NCBI RefSeq assembly: GCF_001949145.1
Contig: NW_019091383.1
Location: forward strand, 1,599,463-1,663,462
Direction of reading: 5' to 3'
From: Acanthaster planci
Taxonomy: Eukaryota > Echinodermata > Asteroidea > Valvatida > Acanthasteridae
Length of the DNA: 64,000 nt
In this document: positions 1 through 12,000 of the stretch, one piece after another
Numbering within the stretch: position 1 is the first letter of the stretch
How the letters are laid out: every line of letters begins with the position of its first letter
Translations under genes and position numbers: made by a program
The notes under the pieces: model-generated
The model's input: the letters and a program-made list of their open reading frames with translations, nothing else
The model's database searches: none
What the model was told of the DNA's origin: nothing

Positions 1-3000
1 GGTACAAAATGCCTCCAAATACTCAAAGTGTATGTACGTGAAGGACTCGCAGATATGACTGACACGCCCTCTGTTTCCACAGGATACATAAATAGTATTT
101 CTGACAAATTTCTTAATCAATAATTAAGTTGAGGAATAAAATGAAAAGAGGACTCACAGGACCATCGCATCTAGAATGAATGATCTAAAAGCTGCTATTG
201 GTGGCATATTTCTTTCATTGCTGTTACATTCACTCTCGACTTCGCCAGAGCACAACCGTGTGTTGAAATTGGGTCTCCTCATTTGAAGCGCCCAAATATT
301 CCAAGCCTCTCTCTCTGTTGGGCGAAGAGGGATCTGCAACTTTGCTCCTTTTTGGAATATTAAATTGCCCGGAGGAAGAGGTGGGCTTATCGTGGCAATA
401 TATTGAAATGGATCCAGCCCCACAAACATTGGGAATTCGGTCTACTTTTGTTGGTGAGAGTGTGATGGATGTGGATTATTACACGGCCCGTTTCCTGATG
501 CCGTTCAGGGTTTCTATTACCGAGTGATCTCCCAATGAACTTCAGAGGCGATAGCGCAAAACAGATTGTCTTCTCACGAGAAAGTGTGTGGCTGACGCGA
601 TATTGTTGACTTCGTAGCTGCGTATCATCTGGCGATCAGGATAAGTCTTGAACTTTAAACCGATCACTAGATGTTGTGATGAAGCGTGCATGCTGAAGTG
701 TGCTGACTTAGGGCTAATGGGATTTTAGTCGTTCGTGAAGTGGTAAATTATGCGTCCATCATGATCGTCTTGTGTTCCATATTAGAAACAACCGTCTGTG
801 GGGTCCACCGTTGGTTACCCCGAGTCGAGTAACTCCTTCCTAGTCGCTGAATGAAAAATACTTTGTTGACCTATTCCTTCAAACCGCAGTGTTGGGATAT
901 AGCTATTCTAAATGCTATACATTCATACACTGAGATATTGTAAGGTTACATTTTAACTTAAGCATAAGAATGAAAAACGCAACTACCAAAAAATGTGTCA
1001 TGTCAATCCAACTGTTCCTAAAAAATTGATTTGTCATTCATTCAAACCAAAAAACGGGGTTGTTAAACTAGAAGTCCCTTCAAAATTGATTCTACCTACA
1101 CTGGGTCGACACATCAGCCAATTGTAGGAGTTTTTTCAGTTTTCACCGTTACTTCAATCCAGGCAGTTTTTCAGTGTAAGTAAAAGTATGTACAGTACTA
1201 TCCATTAATTAAATGTCTTTCAAAGTATTCAATTCATTCGTAAATATTGATTCTAAGTGCGGAACTTCAGAAATAACACGCATGCATGGATTATACGTGC
1301 ATTTGTGGCGCGAACTCTTCCCGCCTTGCTCCTCAACGAGCCTGGACTCCATCGATCACAATGTACACTGCTTCCACTTCGTGTTGAAAGGTAAATAGCC
1401 TGACTGTTTATACCAAATACCGTCGGCGTGCTGAACAACCTCCAATTAAGAGAACGGCAATATTACCATTATTTATAGGTCCAGCTAACACCTCACTGCT
1501 GAAGGTCATCAGATTCTGCCCGATGAACGAATTATGTCGCATTTATTTCTTTCATTATTTGTTTTTCCTCTCTCGTTTTTCAGCGCATTGTGTGACATGA
1601 AATGACGTTGTAGCTAATTAGAAAGTTAACCCTTTCAATTAAAGATATCAATACATAATCATGTTTCATTATCAATTTCTAAATAAAAATAGGCTAGCTT
1701 TCGTGTGACGTGGATGTAAGGCAAACCTACACATTTCGGAGATGCTACGGGTTGTTAGTACAATTCGATAAGACTGCCCGTTTTTCTTCCAACGCAAATC
1801 CTGCAAACAAGCAGCTGTTAAAGTGAAATAGTCAAACCAAAAACGAAAGCATAAAGATTTCCAGAAAGTACAGTGAAGTATCTTACAAAGGAGTTTCGTG
1901 TTGTTGCTTAACAACTTGGTATCACGTTTCAACCACACTTAATTATAATAAAAACCTATGAAGGCAAATTGCTAGTGTGATCGATACTTTAGTCGTCAGA
2001 TTCCCCTGACGTCTCTCTTGCGTGTTTCATCCTATAGTCAGTGATAGCGAGTGCTGTACTTTCTGCATTGTAAGAGACATATCCAGAATTGGAATATGCC
2101 CCGATAATGGCACCAACATCAAGTAGACCAGGATTTTTTTCCTACTTTTAAATCTATACCCAATGCCCTTCAACGAGCAATTACAACGTTTCCACTAGAT
2201 GATTGGATTCTTCAGTGTGAGAACACTGGGATACTAGAATTATGTTTTGGACAACCAGTTTCGGAAACTTTATGATTTTTTTTACACTTCTGAAAATTGT
2301 AATAGTAGAAACAATTTGGGCTGCACCTTTTTTGGAAAAATCATACAGGAGAGATTTCATAACTATTTAAAAATATATATATTCTTCATTGGCGTTTTGC
2401 TTTCACTGCGAAAACTGTGTTTATCGGGTAAACACATTTCTAAATGCTCCTTTCTTATCAGTTTGTAAACATTTACAGTAATAATGGATAGCGTTTAGCT
2501 ATTAAACATAGAAGTTATCGGACATTATTATGTTTAGCTTCTAAACATGTTTACAAAGTGATAACAAGATCGTGCTTAAAATAATTGCTGAGCACTTTTT
2601 AGAGGGTTATTTTGTTTATTTTTTCGTTTTGCTTCTCGTTCGTTGCTTCCAGCAGTGGGATTTAAAAAGTAAGCATGAACTGTTCTTCTCAAATTTTATC
2701 AAAGTAGCGAGTTTGATGTTCATATATGCTCAGGATCGATGGAAGACCATCTCATAATGTATGATCAAAAAAGTGAGCGTTTTACAAATACTGAGTTCCT
2801 ATCATGAACGTCAAGGAGTCTCCATAAAGTGTTAAAACGTGGTATATAAGCTTGCGTCTTCCACGCTTGGTTCCAAAAGTATATAAGTATCGTGACCTTT
2901 TGCACAAGTTCATAAAGCAGATGGGATGTCCTTTATTTGACGAACACAATTATTCCGTGGGTCCATCATCTTGAAAGAGGCTCTTCAGGAAGAAAAAGTA

Positions 3001-6000
3001 TATATCATTTCTGATGCTTAAGACACTAACAAAGTGGTTTTAGATGATTGAGTTATAAGAAAATCCTTTAAAATACCACTAATGTAATATTCAGCAATAA
3101 TTTGCGATAAAATCCACTTACAAATGTGTCCTGCTAAATTCTCAAGTCTGTCTTAGTTTTGTATTTATGAGAATGATTAATTTACTGTAAATTTCCCTTG
3201 CCGACCGATGATGAAATAAACTAATGGCATTTTTGCCAACAGTGGCATATGGGGTTATCCACTTGTAAAATGTTGTGATTGCATGAGTAGAAGCTATAGC
3301 TTAACGCTAAAGACCTTTTGTACACCGGAGAAAAGGTTTTTAAACAAGAATACATTTCATCGCCCGAGGTAAATCAATGTAGTAATTGAATAATTCAATG
3401 GCATCCTGCAAGTTCATTTTACAATAGCCATACTGCAACAATATGCGGTACTTTTATCCTTACACAGTCAAAACTCTGTGCTGGTGCGCTTCCTGACTTG
3501 GAAATATTATATCATTTGCAGCCAATATTGCTTTCGTCCATAACGCTATGATGACGGTACGACCTTGCTGCATAATGGTCGAGAAACGAGCACGGACATC
3601 ACGCACGCGCCACTGAAGTGGCTTCACAAAGATATCTACGGGTCACCTTGAAAGAAAACCAATTGTTGGGGTGAGCCGGAACATCTGTGACATACCTTAT
3701 TAGCCAGAATTGACATGGGCAATTTTAGATGTGCGTATTACTTACAGAAATGCTGTCAATTTCTGGTGCCATTTTCTGATTCTCAGTTTGGATACTTTGA
3801 CATTAATTTAATTGGTTCACGAAGTCACCATGGTAAGGGAAACCTTGCACGATAAAAAAAATTCAGTGCAAGGAGATGTATTATTTTACATTGTTATTTT
3901 TGCCTCAATGAGCAAATTGGCCGCAAGTTAGTTGGAAAATCGGGACCGCCACAGATTGCCAAAGTTTTTGTGTATGAGCTGATAGAGCTGTGATTGATTG
4001 TCAAGACGTTATATACAAACTACACTTTATATAGCAGGACAAAATTATATGTCCCATACTGTATGTCATGTGTAATTCAGACATTTCAGTTTTTTCTTTA
4101 AAGAGGGCAGTATTTAGGGAAGTGAGCTTTATCAGCCTGAGATCGCAATTTGAAATTTTGAAGGGATACAAAATTCAGGCTTAATATGAAATATAAAAAT
4201 AAATACACTGGGAAGATATCATAATCGGAGGACGAGTGGCACCGATATGGGAGATAAAACAACGAATAAATGTCACCGTGTATCACCAAAGAGAGCTACG
4301 TGCACTATCGCTGGACCTTTTAAATCAGCCTTGTAACGGGGACAAGAAGCGATCCAAACAGGAGAGAAAGGATAAAGAAAATGGTCATAGTTCAGTGCTG
4401 GGTTGATGTGAGCAACACGGAAGGTACTGCACTATTTCTGCGCATTAATATCCATCCGCTACCTCGCCCCCGGCTCGATCCGGTCTGTGATAACGCAGAC
4501 ACTTTTGTACTTGATCGGTGCAAGGGAGAAATATAAGGCCACACAAAGGTTGCAGGAAGGGCACTGCGTGAGGGAGTGAATTAGCGCGGAGAAGCTGAGA
4601 GAAGCTAGATACGTAATAAGAAGATAATCTCCTGGGTAAAAAGTCCAGGGAACGGTAGACCAGCATCAAGCATTTCAAATTCTGACAAAGAGTCTGCATT
4701 ATGGTGGTGTTTTAAATCTCTTTGCCGTGCACTCTGGGGAGAAATCTGGATCAACACTCGCCGGTCAAATAGTTTTAAAACTGTTGACATTTGTTGGTCC
4801 GGCATTGTACGTCCATAAAACTTCACCCATGCATTGAGTTTGTTGTATAAACTTGAAATTTAAACGTAAGAATTAAGTCTGGATAATTTATGGTACTCTG
4901 CGTGGAGGATAGACATAAGACAAAACTGGAACGACCATAACGATAGCATGTTAACGCTTTACCAAATGAAGGGCAAATGAAGTTATTCCCCGGTTCTTCT
5001 CAGAACCACACATACTCAAGAAAGAGATTGATATATGGTACATATATAACGGCAATCATTTTACTCATCTAGTTTCTTTCACCATGAAAACCTTCAAGTC
5101 TTATTTGAAGGGCATTAATTGTTCATAAATATAGAATTATTTGTAATCACCTATATAATTTTGGTTTATTTTGAGCAAGAGATGATCATTTTTTAATTTT
5201 ACTGGTTGCTTATGTAAATAAACTTTATTGAATCACAGTGCTTTAATTAACTGTGTAAAACATAAAACGCAGTCTTTGCAATCCGTTCCTTTTCTTTAAC
5301 CCTCAGTCCTTAATCCTCCTATTTCAATATGATTTGAAATACACCCTTGGGGTTTAGAACTAATAAGGTTTGTATTCTTATAGCGGCACAAAAATCTCTT
5401 TCCACTAGGGGCTGAGTGAGGTCGTCCGGTGAAATATGTGCCATCCAGCTTTGCCCAGAAATTGAAATTGACAAATCGCAGCCCGTGAAGATGATTAACA
5501 GTGGTGCCAAATACATGCTTCTGTGACAGATGAGAAAGACATTTGTCACGACGAGAACAGCACCTGCAGACTTGTAATATAGCACATCTACAAACAACGG
5601 CTCTAGTTTAGTATACAAATCTAGTGATATTTGCGTCAGTGTATAAGATTGACGTTTCATTCGTAATCAGTGTGCATACTAGTTCACGCGACTGATCGCG
5701 AATGATCCAAGGTCGAATGCTGAAGGTGGACTGAAACACTTTCGCAATCGTCCTAGGATCTGATGTAAATAAATAATTGGGTGCATGAAGCAACCAGTGT
5801 GAACTAGCCGAAAGTGACATACCGGGTAATTAGGTTACATTGAAATATAGCGGTACTATATGTTCCCATCTCCATGGACTCAAAAATCTGAATATTTTAC
5901 GTTTAGCGAACGCTTTTCACGTTATATTGTTGTGGTGACACAGGCGACCCCCCAAGACGTTAAGAATAAACATAATTAATGACGCCTTTTGTGGAAAACC

Positions 6001-7905
6001 TATGATTTAAATATAAAAATACATGACGGTAAATCTTTTTGTCACCTCCACCTTCACTGATGAATCTATGGCGTTATCCCCGTGACGTGATTGAAGGATG
6101 TCGCATTTTCAAGTGTTAGTAGCGCGGCATCTCCGTCTGCCCGTCCTCTGTTTTGCAAGAAAGAATAACTACTCCCACGTTTTGTTCTAATGAAGGGGAA
6201 CATTGACAAATGCAATGCGGAATCTCGTTATGGAAAACACGACAATTTGTACATGTCTTTCATTACCCGAGTGTCAATATGGAAGGCACAAAGCTATAAT
6301 TCGAAACACGAACTTTACATTCTCAACAGCGGTAAAGGATACTATTGGTTCTCAGATGTACAGAGGTATTAGTAACAAAAGCAGTGTGTATTATTCATGA
6401 TTAGCAAAATGACAAATCGGGAAAACCTCATGAACGATATGTTGAACGTATCCTACAACACGGTCAATTATTTTCTACTTTCAGACTAATTTTTTTAAAA
6501 ATGTCATGCCTGGTATACCAAATGATGCGGACCTCGTATAGTTTCGTGCGATCTCACTTGAGTAAATGTCACCTTATTTAGACTTCTCGCGCCAGTATCC
6601 AACGTATGAGGAAATGACACTGATTTACACTGGCCAAGAAACACGAGACAACGTGAGCAAACCACGAGGGCTGTATTGCCTTCGTTGCCTAGACTTGATT
6701 CAAGTCTGGCATCGCCCGTTCTCTTAATCGACAACATCGCGGTTATTCTTCTCCATTTCCCAGCATATTGTGACTAGGAACACATGCTTTATGGCAAGAC
6801 ACTCACCAACGATTATCCGCAGTCTCTGCATATCTGTTTTTACACACTTTGATCTGCGATAACTTTGCCTCGATAGCTTGAAGAAAAACAAACCGGGGTT
6901 TTGAATGGGTTTTATGTTTACAAGCCTCGATTAAAGGCTACGAGATGCTTTCTAATTTTCGTACCAGTTGGGAGGTTAACCACTTCGTATCATGAAGAAA
7001 CCCGATACGCGGTGATGGACTGTACACCGTGTCTGCAAATACCGCTTGATTAGAAATGCTGACGGAAGGTTCCACTGAATGGAAAACTTTTCAATTCATT
7101 TTTGTTTTTGCAAGCATTTTTTTTTATCGGGGTTGACTTCTGAATGCAGGGGAGAAAGAGGGTTAATAAGTTGATGGGTCTGAGTATAATAACAAGGTGT
7201 GACAGGAATTCCTCCATTTTTAGATGTCATAAATACATCTACATTTTGCGGTAGGGGGCGCTCTAGGGGTATTATTATTATTACTGGTTTAGTTTTAACT
7301 GTACTCCTCGCCGCCAGTGGCAGAATTGTGAATACCATTTACATGCAAATTAAAAACAGATAAATATAGATTTATGTGTACATTTTAAAAATTATAAGAA
7401 AGCTGACGGCCTTTGATACCTTCAATACCCTGCAATAAAAAGCACATTGATATCAGTTAATACATACAAAAAGGGTAACATTGAAAAAAAATACAAATTG
7501 ACGGAAAACAAAGTCGTTTACAAAACGTTATACATGTAATTAAATGAAGATAAGGGGAAAGCGCCGGAGGGAGAAGGAGACATAAATATTGGATATGGCC
7601 AGGAAGGGGTCAGAGGGAGAGGGAGGGGTGAGCTGTTTTGGGGAAGGAGGGAAGGAGTTGATACACAAACAAGCAGGAAGCTTGACTTAAAAATATCAAC
7701 CAGTGGAGTAACAGAAGATCTATGATACAGTGAGCGGAACAAGCTGGACACGGAGCTGATGAGTTTAGTTAGACACACTGTTAAGCAACTTTATCAATCC
7801 TACAAGAGGGCTGTTCTGATACCTTCTTGTGCGACAGAAAGGCACTGTTATAGTTGTAGAATTTCTTAACTGACGACCATGTGACTGATGACGAGTCAGA
7901 GGAAT
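1..7905. other. No recognisable gene
   Basis: A/T-rich sequence. Open frames are short, lack family motifs and have no convincing splice context. A short word near 5313-5355 recurs at 51432-51476. Confidence 0.7.
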
Positions 7906-9058
7906 CTAAGTACTAAAATGTTCTGAGGTTAGTAGAGATTGACCGGACTTAATACACAACTGATTTCGCCTCTGACTGAGAGTAGGTAAGCCACAAGAAA
8001 CAAGTGCATCATCATAACCATTGTATTCATTGCTAAGGATGCTTTTACAGACCCTCTTCTGGAAATTCTCCAGAGCTTTAATATGTTTCAACGTAAGGCT
8101 AAATTACTGGTGTGGCATATTCTAACAATGGCCTAATGTAGCCAAGGTAGTTGGACACCAAATCATTGACAGGTAAGCAAACCTGTTTCCGTGTTTTTAA
8201 GATGTACAGTTTTTTGTTGGCCCGAGATGTCATATTCTGGACGTGGGCATCCCATCTAAGGTCCGCCTGAGCTGCCCTATGACACCCAGGATGCGGTGGG
8301 ATATATTTTCCTGTAGAAGATTGTTTGAGATGTGAAGTTGTTCCAGTCTGTGTGGTTGTCTTGTGAAGCTAGCTGACAGTCATCACGCTGCATTTGCCGG
8401 GGTTGAGTTTCATATGATTGGCTGATGACCAATGATGGATGTGATCAAGGTCCTCTTGCATGTGGCCTTGTTGATTTTTGGTCAGGCATTCTACCAGCGT
8501 GAGGTTATCAACATACTGCCGATATATGTATGTATTTACATATATCAATGTGTAAATTAAATTGTTATGGTTTTTCTTATGTTCTACAGGATGTGTTAAA
8601 CTAGCTCAAAAACCATAACGATTTAATTTATATCTAAGAAACGCGACATTGATCCAGCTTTTATACTGCCAGTGGTTTGACGAAACGCCATTAGCAACAT
8701 CATTGACCAACGCCATGAAAATAACTGGGCCAAGTCTGGTGCCCTGTGGGACACCAGCGTTCACTGCAAGCCAGGTGGAAGTTGTGCGGTGGTAGCGGAC
8801 ACACTGCTGCCAATCCTGAAGGAAGACTCATGGGATGATGGATGCACGTACGCCCAGGTTTAGTAATTCATCAATTGCCACATTGTGGTCGAATCTGTCA
8901 AATGCCTTATCATAGTCAGTAAAGACAGTTCTTGAAGTCGAATTGCTCACATCTGAATGCGTATACAACAGATTCGTCAGGTGTACTAGGCAGTGTGTTG
9001 TTTCTGACTCGGCGCTAATCGTTGGTGTTGAAGGCTTCGTGATGAGATCTTCCCACAA
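7906..9058 (-). pseudogene. Broken non-LTR retrotransposon reverse transcriptase (CR1/L2-like)
   Basis: Reading the - strand from 9058 down, conserved reverse-transcriptase blocks appear in order. TDYDKAFDRFDHNVAIDE comes first, then WLAVNAGVPQGTRLGPVI with LVND, VDNLTLVECLTKNQQGHM (the YVDD-like catalytic box, partly degenerate), SSANHMKLNPGKC, and the C-terminal ALENFQKRVCKSILSNEY with CGLPTLSQRRNQL. Stops and frame changes interrupt it, and a foldback insert splits it near 8540-8640. No endonuclease region or 3' tail was recognised. It is a dead 5'-truncated copy. Confidence 0.85.
8554..8629. mobile_element. Small foldback element nested in the LINE
   Basis: Arms at 8554-8575 and 8608-8629 (aaattaaattgttatggt and its reverse complement) match at 21 of 22 positions around a 32-base loop. 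It interrupts the reverse-transcriptase frame just before the VDNLTL box, so it appears inserted after the LINE. Confidence 0.6.
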
Positions 9059-12000
9059 ACATGACTTAGTCCCCCTTTAGCCCCTTGTCACAACGCCACT
9101 GCTACAAATTTAAGAGTATACTCTGCCATTTCATGCTTTTTGGTAAGTGAAAAGTAAGGGAAATCAACGGAGAACATAAAATAATAGAGATCTCAGGGGT
9201 CCAGCAATGCCCGGGAAGTCAAACGTTTGAAAGCAAAATAAATTGGTTGGCATAACAGTGTAAATTGCAGTGTTAACACTGTTATATTGAACCAATTGAC
9301 AAATTCGATTTGATATAGACATGTGGCGGAGTTACAACTGCCCCCATTTTCTCATTTATACTTTGCATGTTTGGAATTTATAAAAATTGGAACTCAGGGT
9401 AGTTCTCAAGTTTCCGTTTTCCAAGTCAAAATGTTTAAAATTACTCCTCGAAAATGCATAGTTTTGATGGCTACGTCAACATTAAGAGTGTAAGTCAAGA
9501 AGTGCGAAGGATAATGACATTCGAAACCCGACCTGAAGGTAAATCATACACGCGTTCCCTCTCTAAACCGGTTTTAAAAACTCAACTGCATAGAGCGGGA
9601 GATTTCAGATCACGAGATCTGATAAAACAGGTCTCGTAATCCGCAACGCAAACAGGTTGCATGCAGGCAAGATGTAACACTTGTTAGGACGCAAACCAAG
9701 ACACTTCCACCATGTTTCTTGAAAGGCGAAAGTCGAAACCCATCTGGAGACCTGCAGACTGCGATGTACCCTGTCTACCTCGGGTGTCTGCGAGTCTCAT
9801 ATTTGCTCTTCTCAAGATAAATGAGATGGGAGAATTCAGTTTGTCCATCTCGCCTTCAGGTTCAGTGAACGCAGAGAGCAGAGCCCACATCTCAGCTGAT
9901 ATTTTCGCATCGGGATGATATATCTCACTTAATTGCGCCTTTTCGCGGGAGCGTCATGCCGTAATTACCGCCGGCAAATAGCAAGCGTAAGCAGCATAGG
10001 CCCTGGACAACCAGCGGGGATCGAAGCACCGATCAGCTTCAGCGAGATTTAAAAAAAAAAGAGCCTGGGGACAGATACAGGGGAAAAGTGGGAAATAGTT
10101 TGGGCCACTTAGTCAAAATGCCAAAAGGACGACGTTTTCGTTTTATTTGGATAATTTCATATTAAAGTGGTTTGGTATGAAACCTTTTTGATTACAGCGA
10201 ACGCAATCACAGCGGTCAAAATCTTCAGCCAGGTTTATTATCAAACTCCCGAGCAAAATGTACGCCAAATAATGTGATTTCACGAAAGAACAAAACGGAG
10301 GAGCTCATGATTATGCAAAGTCACAGGGAGATAGACTTGCCAAAACTAAACTTTGTAATTAACACAGTTGTCCAGGCCATGATGCGACGAGACACGACAA
10401 GGCCCTACGCCACGACGCTTCAATTACACCAAGCCTTACCGCACACTGAAATCACACGACACAGCGCGATTCGTAGAATATAAGTACTTGATAATAAAGG
10501 AATCGAGTTGTTATTACTCCAAACTTTAGTACTCGACCAGTTAAAGGGTCATACAATGTATTTCAATTCATCGGTAGTCCTTCAAATGCATTTTTTGTTA
10601 CATCTAACCATAGTTTTTGCCGCTCAAAGGAGATTTTGTTGCATTCAACACGATGAAAATATGAATACCTACAAGCAAAAGTGTGGTGTTATTTCAGAAA
10701 GAGGCCCAACATTACCACAGTTGTTCAGGACCAAATCTGTCAGAAATGTTATTTCGCTGTCTTAATTTTCATTTGTTTATTCATTTTTGTTTCAGTACGA
10801 GACAATAATAGGCCAGTGACCAACTTTTTTTCATAAATATTTTCGGTAAGCAAATTGTTGGTTCACAGTTTGAACAAAAAAACCCAACATGAGCAGGGGC
10901 TTCCTGAAATGACATCACAGCCTCAAGCCCTACACAATGCCACGGGCCCTTCCAGGGATCTGCTATGTGAGAGTCTTAAAACAGCTTTAGCAGTACAGTC
11001 TCTGAAACACTGTTGCAAAGCCTGTACCGTCAGCAACCTCACATAATTTCTTAGAGGTTTTTATCCGTCCCGCTGTGCTCTTTTGGGAATTCAAAAAAAA
11101 AAGTGACGCCATCAACTTGCGTATAGAGTAACATTCAGAGAGGAATGTTTCACAGATTAGCGTGCCCGAGCCTTTTGGGTTTTTTAATCGGGCAAGATCA
11201 TCCTTTGAGGCCAAAGAATCGAAACATATTGATAAAAGACTCATTAGCCAGGCCCCACCCTTTTTAAAATGAAATCCAAGTACGAACCCGCATCTGTCTA
11301 ACCTCAGAATGAATCCCCAAACACCAAATATCGGCAGGATTTGTGTCACTCGATTCCCAGTGAATCTAATAAACTGGTTTCGAGGAACAGGTCAATTTCT
11401 CATCGCGGGATCCAAGCCAGTAATAACGTTCCTGCTGCTGCTCTTGGGCGCCAGATTTGGTTACTCCACAATGCAGTGAACTTCACCGGTGCTCGGTCGC
11501 CTCTCACTGGTTACGTGCGGACGCTCATGTTCATTTCGGTCGCAGTTTTCGACCGTCGATATTGCGCTACCGACGTGTAAAAAAATTGCAACACGATGAG
11601 CATCCCTCCCCCGCAGTGAGTGATGCATCCCCTGGGGTGTGCCGTGTTTGTCCCGTGGGGTGGGGGGTCCGAACTTCAATTAATGTGACCGCGCGTCATG
11701 AAATGCACCAACGATCAAAGTAATATGCCGATGATGTTAAGTACAACACTCGTGGGTGGTGCAGAGTGACGTGAGAATTCGTAAATATTGTAAAATTATT
11801 TGAGTGATATTTCGGCTACAGATGGCGCGTGCTTTTTTGCCTCTGTTACGTTTGTATGCCTATTGTTTGTACAAACAGCAGTCTGGATATAAAGGTCCTG
11901 CAAGGTAGCCATTTTTTGGGTAAGAGCTTTTGTTCCACAGGAATACACATGAGTAGATCTTCTGTGCTATTCCTCGTAACACAAGCAGTTACTGGAAAGA

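Noticed and set aside
2247-2428. Frame with hydrophobic YIFFIGVLL ending at a phase-1 donor-like site
   Set aside because: The start Met is far upstream of the hydrophobic part and 18 kb of intron would be needed; no further support.
10274-10483. Possible Tc1-like helix-turn-helix remnant (TRPYATTLQLHQAL)
   Set aside because: The similarity is too faint without a search, and no catalytic region follows.
11829-11919. Candidate first receptor exon ending gg before gtaaga in the right phase
   Set aside because: No in-frame ATG before the hydrophobic part, and the encoded text is not signal-peptide-like.
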